Positions 55,998-64,000 of a stretch of 64,000 nucleotides of DNA are shown piece after piece (position 1 is the stretch's first letter; the number at the start of each line of letters is the position of its first letter). The DNA is from Aestuariivirga sp. (GTDB taxonomy: Bacteria; Pseudomonadota; Alphaproteobacteria; Rhizobiales; Aestuariivirgaceae), in NCBI GenBank assembly GCA_030680855.1, contig JAUXUN010000057.1:62001-126000 (forward strand). Direction: 5' to 3'. A program made the translations under genes and the position numbers. The notes under the pieces were generated by a model. The model was not told the DNA's origin, ran no database searches, and saw only the letters and a list, made by a program, of their open reading frames with translations.

Positions 55998-57566
55998 ATG
56001 TTTGAAACCTTAAGCGATCGCCTGTCAGGCATTTTCGACAAGCTCACCGGACGCGGGGCGCTGTCGGAGGCTGATGTCGATGTGGCCATGCGCGAAGTGC
56101 GCCGCGCCCTGCTTGAGGCCGACGTTGCCCTCGAAGTGGTCCGCACCTTCATCGACAAGGTGAAGGAGCGCGCCGTGGGCGCCGAGATCGTCAAGTCGAT
56201 CAAGCCTGGCCAGATGGTGGTGAAGATTGTCCATGACGTGCTGGTGGAAACCCTGGGGAGCGACCAGTCCGCGCTGAACCTCCGCGCGGCACCCCCCGTG
56301 GCCATTCTCATGGTGGGCCTGCAGGGTTCCGGCAAAACCACGACGACAGCCAAGATCGCCAAGCGCCTGCAGGAGCGCGAGAAGCGCAAGGTTCTGATGG
56401 CCTCCCTCGATACAAGCCGCCCCGCCGCCCAGGAACAGCTCGCTATCCTCGGCCAGCAGGTGAAGGTCGCCACCTTGGCCATCGTCAAGGGCGAAACGCC
56501 GACCCAGATCGCCAGACGCGCCATGGCAGAAGCTCGCATCAGCGGTTACGACGTGGTGATGCTCGATACCGCCGGCCGCCTGCACATCGATGAAGAGCTG
56601 CTCGCCGAAGCAGCCAGCGTCCGCGATATCTGCAAGCCCAATGAAACGCTTCTCGTCGCCGATGCCCTCACCGGTCAGGACGCGGTAAACCTCGCCCGCG
56701 CCTTCGACGAGAAGATCGGCATTTCCGGCATCGTGCTCACCCGCATCGACGGCGATGGCCGTGGCGGTGCAGCCCTCTCCATGCGCGCCGTCACCGGCAA
56801 GCCCATCAAGCTCATGGGCACCGGCGAAAAACTCGAAGGCCTGGAAGATTTCCACCCATCACGCATTGCCGGCCGCATTCTCGGCATGGGCGACGTGGTG
56901 AGCCTCGTCGAACGCGCCGCCATGGACATCGACCAGGACAAGGCCCGCAAGATCGCCGAGCGCATGAAGAAGGGCGCCTTCGATCTTGATGACTTGGCCG
57001 ACCAGCTCAAGCAGTTGCAGAAGATGGGCGGCATGGCGGGCATGATGAACATGCTGCCCGGCATGGGCAAGATCAAGAAACAGGTGGATGGCGCCAACCT
57101 CGACAACGGCATCCTGAAGCGCCAGGTCTCGATCATCTCGTCGATGACCCCTTATGAAAAGCGCAATCCGAAAATCATGAACGCCAGCCGCAAGAAGCGC
57201 GTGGCGGCGGGCTCCGGCACCAAGGTTGAGGAAATCAACCGCCTGCTCAAGATGCACATGCAGATGGCAACCATGATGAAGCAGATGGGCCAGGGCAAGG
57301 GCATGCTCGGCAAGCTGATGGGTGGCAAGGGTGCCCCTGATGCGGCCGAACTTGAAAAGATGCAGGCCGAACTGGCAGCGCTTGATCCCAATGCGATCCC
57401 AGCCGACTTGAAAGACATGATGCAGGGCGGCTCACTTCCCGAAATGCCGAAGTCCCTGCCGGGTCTTGGCGGCGGCGGCCTTCCCGGCCTCGGCGGCCTG
57501 CCGGGCCTCGGCGGCAAAGCACCACCCTTCAAAGGATTCCCGGGCCTTCCGGGTAAGAAACGATGA
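55998..57566 (+). CDS. ffh: Signal recognition particle protein (SRP54)
   Basis: 522 residues. N and G domains (about 1-295) with GLQGSGKTTTTAKIA, DTAGRLHIDEE and TRIDGDGRGGAAL; the methionine-rich M domain follows (MGGMAGMMNMLPGMGK, MLGKLMGG). The last 35 residues are glycine/leucine/proline repeats (GLPGLGGLPGLGG). It binds signal peptides and 4.5S RNA. The start lies just after the mosaic repeat. It begins the ffh-rpsP-rimM-trmD-rplS block. Confidence 0.97.
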   Translation: MFETLSDRLSGIFDKLTGRGALSEADVDVAMREVRRALLEADVALEVVRTFIDKVKERAVGAEIVKSIKPGQMVVKIVHDVLVETLGSDQSALNLRAAPPVAILMVGLQGSGKTTTTAKIAKRLQEREKRKVLMASLDTSRPAAQEQLAILGQQVKVATLAIVKGETPTQIARRAMAEARISGYDVVMLDTAGRLHIDEELLAEAASVRDICKPNETLLVADALTGQDAVNLARAFDEKIGISGIVLTRIDGDGRGGAALSMRAVTGKPIKLMGTGEKLEGLEDFHPSRIAGRILGMGDVVSLVERAAMDIDQDKARKIAERMKKGAFDLDDLADQLKQLQKMGGMAGMMNMLPGMGKIKKQVDGANLDNGILKRQVSIISSMTPYEKRNPKIMNASRKKRVAAGSGTKVEEINRLLKMHMQMATMMKQMGQGKGMLGKLMGGKGAPDAAELEKMQAELAALDPNAIPADLKDMMQGGSLPEMPKSLPGLGGGGLPGLGGLPGLGGKAPPFKGFPGLPGKKR

Positions 57567-57592
57567 TCTCGAACATTAAGGAGTAATGAGAC

Positions 57593-57991
57593 ATGGCAAT
57601 GAAAATCAGGCTGGCGCGCGCCGGCACCAAGAAGCGCCCTTACTATCACATCGTGGTGGCAGATCATGCCGCCCCGCGTGATGGCAAGTTCATCGACGTG
57701 ATCGGCGCCTTCAACCCGATGCTGGGCAAAACCGATGAGGCCCGCGTGAAGCTCGATGGCGCCAAGGCCGCCGAGTGGCTCAAGAAGGGCGCCCAGCCCA
57801 CTGACCGCGTGCTGCGTTTCCTCGACAAGGCCGGCATCAAGAAGCGCGAAGCCCGCAACAATCCGCAGAAGGCCCTTCCCGGCAAGAAGCGTTTGGAGCG
57901 TGAAAAGCTGCAGGCCGATGCCGCCGCAAAGGTTGCCGCCGCTGCAGCCGCCGCTGTGGAAGCACCCGCCGCCGAGGCCCCACAGGCTTAA
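57593..57991 (+). CDS. rpsP: 30S ribosomal protein S16
   Basis: 132 residues. The S16 domain is residues 1-85 ([35 protein letters not shown]). The remaining part is lysine-rich then alanine/proline/glutamate-rich ([21 protein letters not shown]), longer than the 80-90 residue standard protein. ATTAAGGAGTAATGAG precedes the start. Confidence 0.97.
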   Translation: MAMKIRLARAGTKKRPYYHIVVADHAAPRDGKFIDVIGAFNPMLGKTDEARVKLDGAKAAEWLKKGAQPTDRVLRFLDKAGIKKREARNNPQKALPGKKRLEREKLQADAAAKVAAAAAAAVEAPAAEAPQA

Positions 57992-57999
57992 GCTAAGTT

Positions 58000-58527
58000 A
58001 TGGGCACCCCGCGTGATCAGGTTCTCGTCGGCGTGATTGTGGGAGCCCACGGAATCAAGGGCGAGGTGAAGCTGAAAAGCTTCACCTCTGATCCCCCAAG
58101 CATTGGCCGCTACGGTCCCTTGCAATCTACCTCCGGCCAAAGTTTTGAAATTACAAAGCTCAAGGCCGCGAAGGATGACTTCATCGCCAGCCTCAAGAAC
58201 GTAAATGATCGCAACGAAGCAGAGACGCTGAAAGGCGTTGAACTCTTCGTCGGTCGCGAAAAACTTCCAAAACTCAAAACCCACGAAGCCTATGCACATG
58301 ATCTCATGGGTCTGGATGTGGTGTTGGAGAATGGCACTGCATTGGGAAAGCTCGTCGGCATGCCAAACTATGGCGCCGGCGATTTGCTGGAAGTCGCCGT
58401 TGACGGCAACGCCGAAACCGTCCTCATTCCCTTCACCAATGCCTTCGTGCCGCAGGAAGATTTCAGCAGCGGCAAGATCATTGTGAATCTGCCTGAGGGT
58501 TATCTGGATGAGGGTGAACGGGAATGA
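58000..58527 (+). CDS. rimM: Ribosome maturation factor RimM
   Basis: 175 residues. The N-terminal RimM domain ([22 protein letters not shown]) and a C-terminal PRC barrel ([31 protein letters not shown]) are visible. It aids maturation of the 30S head with S19. Overlaps trmD by 4 bases. Confidence 0.96.
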   Translation: MGTPRDQVLVGVIVGAHGIKGEVKLKSFTSDPPSIGRYGPLQSTSGQSFEITKLKAAKDDFIASLKNVNDRNEAETLKGVELFVGREKLPKLKTHEAYAHDLMGLDVVLENGTALGKLVGMPNYGAGDLLEVAVDGNAETVLIPFTNAFVPQEDFSSGKIIVNLPEGYLDEGERE

Positions 58528-59216
58528 CCTTCACCGCCACCATCCTCACCCTCTTTCCCGAAATGTTTCCCGGCTCCCTTGGCATTTCGCTGGCAGGCAA
58601 GGCCCTGAACGATGGCCTCTGGTCCCTCGACGCCCGCGATATCCGCGCTTCGGCAACCGACAAACACCGCACCGTGGACGACCATCCCGCCGGCGGCGGC
58701 GCCGGCATGGTTTTGAAGCCCGATATTCTGGCCGCCGCCATCGATGCTGCCCCCCATGTGGGCCCGCGCCTGCTCATGAGCCCCCGTGGCATACCCCTCA
58801 CGCAAGCCTTCGTCCGCGAACTGGCCGCAGGCCCCGGCTGCCTCATTGTCTGTGGCCGCTTTGAAGGCATTGACGAGCGCGTCATCGAAAACCGCAAACT
58901 CATCGAGGTCTCCCTCGGCGATTTCGTACTCTCCGGCGGCGAACCGGCGGCCTTGGCCCTTCTGGATGCCGTGGTCCGCCTGCTCCCCGGCGTCATGGGG
59001 AAGGCTGAATCCGGCGTGGAGGAAAGCTTCGAGGATGGCCTTCTGGAGCACCCCCACTACACTAAACCCCGCATCTGGGAAGGCCTTGAAATCCCTCAGA
59101 TTCTGCTCTCCGGCGACCACAAGGCCATCGCCAAGTGGAAGCACGAACAGCGCGAGGCCTTAACCAAGCAGCGGAGGCCCGACCTCTGGCGGAAATATCT
59201 GCCCGATAAGAATTGA
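58524..59216 (+). CDS. trmD: tRNA (guanine-37-N1)-methyltransferase
   Basis: 230 residues. SPOUT enzyme: [23 protein letters not shown] at the start, the [11 protein letters not shown] segment, and the knot [24 protein letters not shown] with GHPHYT-like [13 protein letters not shown]. It makes m1G37 to prevent frameshifting. Fused closely with rimM and followed by rplS. Confidence 0.97.
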   Translation: MTFTATILTLFPEMFPGSLGISLAGKALNDGLWSLDARDIRASATDKHRTVDDHPAGGGAGMVLKPDILAAAIDAAPHVGPRLLMSPRGIPLTQAFVRELAAGPGCLIVCGRFEGIDERVIENRKLIEVSLGDFVLSGGEPAALALLDAVVRLLPGVMGKAESGVEESFEDGLLEHPHYTKPRIWEGLEIPQILLSGDHKAIAKWKHEQREALTKQRRPDLWRKYLPDKN

Positions 59217-59267
59217 TTTATGTGGCCTGACCCGCTATAGCCCGCCCAACTCTAAAGGATATCTGTC

Positions 59268-59753
59268 ATGAACATCATTCAACAGCTCGAAAAAGAGCAG
59301 GTGGCCATCGTTGCCGCCCAGCGCGGCGTGCCGGTATTTGGCGCCGGCGACACGGTCATCGTCAACGTGAAAGTCGTTGAAGGCGAGCGCACCCGCGTTC
59401 AGGCCTATGAAGGCGTTTGCATAGCCCGCTCCGGCGGCAGCATCAATGAAAACTTCACCGTCCGCAAAATGTCCTACGGCGAAGGTGTTGAGCGTGTATT
59501 CCCGGTTTACTCCCCGCTGATCGACTCGATCAAGGTTGTGCGCCGTGGCGAAGTGCGCCGCGCCAAGCTCTATTACCTCCGTGACCGCACCGGCAAGTCG
59601 GCCCGCATCATCGAACGCCGCGCCAGCGAATTTGAAGACCAGGTGGACATGGAAGTCGCTGCTTCCACCGCCGTCAGCGCCGCCGCCAGTGCGGAAATCA
59701 AAGCCAAGGCCAAAGCGGAAGCCAAGGCCAGCGGCAAAGGCAAGAAGAAGTAG
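59268..59753 (+). CDS. rplS: 50S ribosomal protein L19
   Basis: 161 residues. The L19 core (residues 1-120) has [28 protein letters not shown] and [33 protein letters not shown]. The final 40 residues are alanine/lysine-rich ([18 protein letters not shown]), an extension like those of L21 and S16 here. AAAGGATATCTGTC precedes the ATG. Confidence 0.97.
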   Translation: MNIIQQLEKEQVAIVAAQRGVPVFGAGDTVIVNVKVVEGERTRVQAYEGVCIARSGGSINENFTVRKMSYGEGVERVFPVYSPLIDSIKVVRRGEVRRAKLYYLRDRTGKSARIIERRASEFEDQVDMEVAASTAVSAAASAEIKAKAKAEAKASGKGKKK

Positions 59754-59779
59754 TTCTTCGCAGGCTATGAATATGTCAG

Positions 59780-59807
59780 AGGCCGGCAGCGATGCCGGCC
59801 TTTTTCT
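59780..59807 (+). terminator. Rho-independent terminator after rplS
   Basis: AGGCCGGC and GCCGGCCT arms with a 6-base loop, followed by TTTTTC. It ends the ffh-rplS block; the methyltransferase start is 16 bp downstream. Confidence 0.9.
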
Positions 59808-59822
59808 TTTGGAGCATAAGCC

Positions 59823-60641
59823 ATGACCGATTATCTCAAAGTCAATCTCGCCAACTGGAATGACCGCGCTGCCATCCATGTCAAGGACGAGGCGGGTGGT
59901 TACCGCGTCAGGGAATTCCTGAATGGCGCCGACAATCTCCATGGCATCGAAGACCGCGAGATCGGTGATGTCCGGGGAAAACGCATCGCCCACCTGCAGT
60001 GCCATTTCGGCATCGACACGCTCTGTCTTGCAAGGCGCGGCGCATCCTGCGTCGGCCTCGATTTCTCACCTGTCGCCATCGCCTCCGCGCGTGACCTGCA
60101 AAAGCAAACCGGACTTGATGCCAGCTTCGTCGAAGGCAATGTTTACGACGCCCGCGACTTGATCACAGGCCATTTCGACATGGTCTATGCCACCTGGGGC
60201 GCCATCGGCTGGCTGCCGGATGTCACGCGCTGGGCCAGGGTCGTGTCGTCGCTGTTGAAACCAGGCGGCACGCTGTATTTGCTCGAAGGCCATCCCTCCC
60301 TCATGGCGCTCAATGAAAAAACCCCAAACCTCGAGCACGGCTTTGACTGGCGCACACCACCGAATGCTCCCATCGTTGAAGAGGAGGCGACAACTTATAC
60401 CGGCGACACAACGCCCGTCGCCGCAACAACAACCAACTCCTGGATTCACCCCCTGAGCGACATCATCAACGCCGTGATAAGCGCGGGGCTCCGCCTCGAC
60501 TATCTCCACGAACACGAAGAGCTGGCCTGGCAATTCGCCCCCATCATGGTGGCGAAAGAAGACAAACGCCGCATGTGGGTGCTCCCCGAAGGATTCCCAA
60601 AACTCCCGCTCGCCTTCTCTCTCCACGCAACGAAGCCCTGA
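59823..60641 (+). CDS. Class I SAM-dependent methyltransferase
   Basis: 272 residues. SAM-binding region: GKRIAHLQCHFGIDTLCLARRGASCVGLDFSPVAIASA, where the usual glycine-rich motif I is replaced by HLQCHFG, a variant seen in one group of small-molecule methyltransferases. VYATWGAIGWLPD is motif IV-like. Substrate unknown. It lies between rplS and leuC, a position often held by a methyltransferase in related genomes. Confidence 0.75.
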   Translation: MTDYLKVNLANWNDRAAIHVKDEAGGYRVREFLNGADNLHGIEDREIGDVRGKRIAHLQCHFGIDTLCLARRGASCVGLDFSPVAIASARDLQKQTGLDASFVEGNVYDARDLITGHFDMVYATWGAIGWLPDVTRWARVVSSLLKPGGTLYLLEGHPSLMALNEKTPNLEHGFDWRTPPNAPIVEEEATTYTGDTTPVAATTTNSWIHPLSDIINAVISAGLRLDYLHEHEELAWQFAPIMVAKEDKRRMWVLPEGFPKLPLAFSLHATKP

Positions 60642-60730
60642 ATCCCGCAATCCCCCATGCAGGAACGGGCATTTGACATGGGCGCGGCAAGGACTAAATA
60701 GCAGCCACAACCTTCATTTTGAGACTGTAA

Positions 60731-62137
60731 ATGACCAAGCCGCGCACACTTTATGACAAGATCTGGGACGACCATCTGGTCCACGAGGCCGACGACGGCA
60801 CCTGCCTGCTCTATATCGACCGGCATCTCGTCCATGAAGTGACCTCCCCCCAGGCCTTCGAAGGCCTGCGCCTGACCGGCCGCACGGTGCGCCATCCCGA
60901 GCGCACCCTGGCCGTCGTCGACCACAATGTGCCCACCACCGACCGCAGCAAGGGCATCGCCGAAGAGGAAAGCCGCATCCAGGTTGAAACCCTGGCCCAG
61001 AACGCCAGGGATTTCGGCGTCGAATATTTCCATGAGCGCGACAAGCGCCAAGGCATTGTCCATGTGGTAGGGCCCGAACAGGGCTTCACCCTGCCCGGCA
61101 CTACCATCGTCTGCGGCGACAGCCACACCTCCACCCATGGCGCTTTCGGGGCCCTTGCCCATGGTATCGGCACTTCGGAAGTCGAGCATGTGCTCGCCAC
61201 CCAGACGCTCATCCAGAAAAAGGCCAGGAACATGCTGGTCGATGTGACCGGCAAGCTGGCTGCCAGCGCCACCGCCAAGGACATCATCCTCTCCATCATC
61301 GGCGAAATCGGCACCGCCGGCGGCACAGGCTCGGTCATCGAATTCGCTGGCGAAGCCATCCGTGATCTCAGCATGGAAGGCCGCATGACCGTCTGCAACA
61401 TGACCATCGAGGGCGGCGCCCGCGCCGGCATGATTGCCCCGGACCAAAAAGCCTATGACTACCTCCATGGCCGCCCCAAGGCGCCCAAGGGCGACGCCTG
61501 GGACAAGGCGCGGACCTACTGGGATAGTCTGCGCACGGACGAAGGCGCCCATTTTGACCGCATCGTGAAGCTCGACGCCGCCTCCCTGCCACCCATCGTT
61601 TCCTGGGGCACCTCGCCGGAAGACGTGGTTTCGGTTGCCGGTGCCGTGCCCAACCCCGATGACATCGCCGACGAAGGCAAGCGCCAGTCGAAATGGCGCG
61701 CCCTTGAATACATGGGGCTCAAGCCCGGCCAGAAGATGACCGACATCCCGCTCGACGTGGTCTGGATCGGCTCCTGCACCAATGGCCGTATTGAAGACCT
61801 GCGCAATGTGGCAAGGATCGTAAATGGCAAGAAAATCGCGGGGAATCTGGCCTATGCCATGATTGTTCCCGGCTCCGGCCTGGTCAAGGAACAGGCCGAG
61901 GCCGAGGGCCTGGATAAGATCTTCAAGGCGGCAGGCTTTGAATGGCGCGAACCCGGCTGTTCCATGTGCCTTGGCATGAACCCGGACCAGTTGAAGCCCG
62001 GGCAACGCTGCGCGTCCACGTCCAACCGCAACTTCGAGGGACGCCAGGGCTACCGTGGCCGCACCCACCTCGTCAGCCCACAGATGGCTGCCGCGGCGGC
62101 TTTGGCCGGACATTTTGTTGATATTCGAAAATCTTGA
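60731..62137 (+). CDS. leuC: 3-isopropylmalate dehydratase large subunit
   Basis: 468 residues, full length. The 4Fe-4S cluster cysteines lie in [13 protein letters not shown] and [12 protein letters not shown], and [24 protein letters not shown] is conserved. Together with LeuD (not in the window) it isomerises isopropylmalate in leucine synthesis. Confidence 0.97.
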   Translation: MTKPRTLYDKIWDDHLVHEADDGTCLLYIDRHLVHEVTSPQAFEGLRLTGRTVRHPERTLAVVDHNVPTTDRSKGIAEEESRIQVETLAQNARDFGVEYFHERDKRQGIVHVVGPEQGFTLPGTTIVCGDSHTSTHGAFGALAHGIGTSEVEHVLATQTLIQKKARNMLVDVTGKLAASATAKDIILSIIGEIGTAGGTGSVIEFAGEAIRDLSMEGRMTVCNMTIEGGARAGMIAPDQKAYDYLHGRPKAPKGDAWDKARTYWDSLRTDEGAHFDRIVKLDAASLPPIVSWGTSPEDVVSVAGAVPNPDDIADEGKRQSKWRALEYMGLKPGQKMTDIPLDVVWIGSCTNGRIEDLRNVARIVNGKKIAGNLAYAMIVPGSGLVKEQAEAEGLDKIFKAAGFEWREPGCSMCLGMNPDQLKPGQRCASTSNRNFEGRQGYRGRTHLVSPQMAAAAALAGHFVDIRKS

Positions 62138-62248
62138 TTCGAACCACCCCGTTAACCATTGCTTCACCAAATTTTAAAGCTTATGACGAGCCGATATGGT
62201 AAGAGTGATTCACGTGCAGAGTGAGTCGCGTTTTGGTGGGGAACTATC

Positions 62249-62401
62249 TTGAATAACGCAGTACAGGCCGACACGAAGTTTTTGCGTCGTATTTTTGTGG
62301 CCCTTGTGTTGTTAACGCTCGCCGCTGGCGGAATGGTTGGCCTTACCACCGCGCAAGCCACTACCGATGCCCCCGCCGCCTGCACCGGAACCTGCCAATA
62401 A
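62249..62401 (+). CDS. Small exported peptide candidate (TTG start)
   Basis: 50 residues from TTG 62249, with GGTGGGG upstream. A hydrophobic segment (about 14-35) resembles a signal peptide with possible cleavage after TAQA, leaving a short tail with two cysteines (CTGTCQ). Similar short frames follow leuC in related genomes in my recollection. It may be a chance frame. Confidence 0.35.
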   Translation: MNNAVQADTKFLRRIFVALVLLTLAAGGMVGLTTAQATTDAPAACTGTCQ

Positions 62402-62411
62402 TTTTTCGCGC

Positions 62412-64000
62412 TTAGTCTGGAAGCTCAAGAGGCTTCAGCGATTCAAATCTGTCGCCGGGTCCCGGATTATTTATGGGGCTTTCACCGCCCAGGTGATGCA
62501 TGATTCCCCACACCGCGTTGAGCGCCGTTTGCACCGCTCCTTCCACCCAGCCCGGCGTCCACGACACGTCATCGCCCGCAATGAAGATGCCACGTTCCGC
62601 CGGCGGCATCTTGTCTTGCATGAAATGGCAATACATTCGGTGGTTATAGCGGTAGTGGCCCGGCAGCGCGCCTTTGAAGGCGCCCATGAAATTGGGGTCC
62701 GATTCCCATGACACCGTGATGGGATCGCCGATGATATGTTTTTCCAGCGCCAAGTCGGGATAAATCTTCTTCAGCGCATCCAGCGCCAGCGTCACCCGCT
62801 TTTCCACCGGCAGCGGCAGCATCTTCATCGCATCACTCATCCATGAGTAAGTGAGGCAGATGACGCCCGGCTTGTCGTCGCCATTGTCGAACAGGTAAGT
62901 GCCGCGCGTCAGCCGGTCGGTGAGCGTCATGCTCATCAGGTCCCGCCCCGTATGCGGGTCCTTGTCTTTCCAGAACGGCCGGTCCGTCATCACGAAAGTT
63001 TTTGACGATTGCATGTAACGCGTGCGGTCAAGCGCCATCCACATTTTCGGCGAAAACAAACTCTCCTCGCATTTCATGTAAGTCGTGAGCAGCCAGCTCT
63101 GCAGCGCCACCAGCACCGCGTCGTAAAGTTTGGTATCGCCCCAGCGGTCCGTCACCGCGATCTTGTCGCCATAGGCCCGGTCGATGCGGGTGACGCCGGG
63201 ACGTGGCGCGCCGCGATGGAGTGATTCCAGAGTCGTGCCCTTGGGCCAATGCACTATGTTGGGCGGTGATGTCTTCCAGAGCCCCCGCGGGACCTGCTCG
63301 ACACCGCCCACGATGTAATTCTGGTTCTCGTCGCAATCCGTTGCCACCACGCGCAGGATTTCCAGCATGGAATTGGGATAATCCGAGTCCCAGCCGCCAG
63401 TGCCAAAGCCCACTTGGCCAAAAACCTCGCGGTATTGAAAGGGCCGGTCGGCGAAGGCGTAGGAGGTCGCCACAAAATCATAGAAGCTGCGGTCATCCCA
63501 GATGGGAATGAGCCTGTCCCAGATTTCCTTCAGCGCCGCAACATCGCGCTCGCGGATGGCCTGCCGCAGTCCGGAAAGTCCGGCCCCCTCTTCAAGCGCC
63601 TTGGACCAGGCCGCACCAATTTCCTTGAACATGGGTGGCAGGTCAGCAATCTTCTCCACGTAAAGCGTCTTGCCCTCAAGATCGATCACCGTTTAAGGCG
63701 TGGCCGGCGACAGGGGATTGGGAAAGGATTTGGACTTCAATCCCAGCATATTCACATAGTGATAGAAGGCGGTGGAGGACTCCGGAAAGCGCATGCCGCC
63801 CAATTCCGCGATAATCCCTTCCGCCCCTTCGAAGGCCTGCGAGCGCAAGCGCCCGCCAATGCGCGCGGCCTCATAGACCACCGGCTTCAGGCCCATTTTC
63901 AGAAGCTCAAATGCCGCCGTCATGCCAGCCATCCCTGCCCCGATAATGGCCACCTCTTCGCCATGGCGGTGCGCCGGGACTGAGCCGAGCCCTGCCGGGT
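62412..64000 (-). pseudogene. Flavin monoamine/amino-acid oxidase gene interrupted by a TAA
   Basis: The frame continues across 63693-63695, where TAA interrupts it: upstream, VAIIGAGMAGMTAAFELLK (FAD-binding), GGRLRSQAFEG and ELGGMRFPESSTAFYHY; downstream, TVIDLEGKTLYVEK, GTGGWDSDYPNSMLEILRV, and FAD-contact GIFIAGDDVSWTPGWVEGA at the end. The frame is unbroken on both sides and open to 64000, so the true start is outside the window. It resembles tryptophan 2-monooxygenase/L-amino-acid oxidases. TAA may have arisen from a TCA serine codon. Confidence 0.7.

Noticed and set aside
60500..62170. 556-residue ORF antisense to leuC
   Set aside because: Shadow frame; leuC is unmistakable on the plus strand.

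Overview
The window is a chromosomal stretch of a GC-rich alphaproteobacterium, most likely of the order Hyphomicrobiales (Rhizobiales). This rests on gene order and gene content: the blocks obgE-proB-proA-nadD-rsfS-rlmH-envC-ctpA-deacetylase-rppH, atpHAGDC, ccmABCDG, dapF-mtaB-ftsY-yciB and ffh-rpsP-rimM-trmD-rplS-leuC are typical of the class. DUF1127 proteins, a HIG1-domain protein, PhaR, a perfect CtrA-type TTAA-N7-TTAAC box and mosaic intergenic palindromes point the same way. The exact genus cannot be read from the sequence.

Layout. 0-10 kb: three diagnostic enzymes of the ethylmalonyl-CoA pathway (methylsuccinyl-CoA dehydrogenase, cut by the left edge; crotonyl-CoA carboxylase/reductase; ethylmalonyl-CoA mutase) with small membrane proteins, a methyltransferase and transporters between them. 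9.8-21.8 kb: ribosomal proteins L21/L27, a small lytic transglycosylase, then the long ObgE/proline/NAD/ribosome-silencing/cell-envelope run. 22-24.6 kb: a DEAD-box helicase with a structured leader, and a PAP2-type membrane enzyme. 24.6-27.5 kb: an AT-richer islet with two unrecognised genes on the minus strand that share a duplicated 3' flank. 27.6-32.5 kb: the F1 ATP synthase operon on the minus strand. 32.8-42.3 kb: mixed single genes (two DUF1127 proteins, a sugar dehydrogenase, an orphan cNMP-binding protein, formate-THF ligase, gamma-glutamyltransferase, a degenerate-GGDEF/EAL protein, a DJ-1/PfpI protein). 42.4-45.1 kb: polyhydroxybutyrate genes phaR, phaA, phaB. 45.1-47.8 kb: cytochrome c maturation ccmABCDG. 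47.8-52.8 kb, minus strand: MarR regulator, yciB, ftsY, mtaB, dapF. 53-55.7 kb: an MFS transporter and an IS630-family element that has split a barstar-type gene. 56-62 kb: the SRP/ribosome/tRNA-modification block and leuC. Right edge: a flavin amine oxidase gene broken by an in-frame TAA.

The metabolism fits together. Acetyl-CoA condenses (PhaA) and is reduced (PhaB) to 3-hydroxybutyryl-CoA, which feeds either PHB storage or, after conversion to crotonyl-CoA, the Ccr-Ecm-Mcd route that replaces the glyoxylate shunt. Fhs adds C1 entry through tetrahydrofolate. ccm and atp genes support respiratory growth.

Most of the window is ordinary core genome. I see no clear new multi-gene system. The points most worth a second look are a family of intergenic palindromes sharing a TCAAG/CTTGA pentaloop, the orphan barstar gene cut by IS630 with a TA duplication, the duplicated flank in the AT-richer islet, the structured leader of the DEAD-box helicase gene, and the low-complexity K/A/P-rich extensions on several translation-associated proteins.
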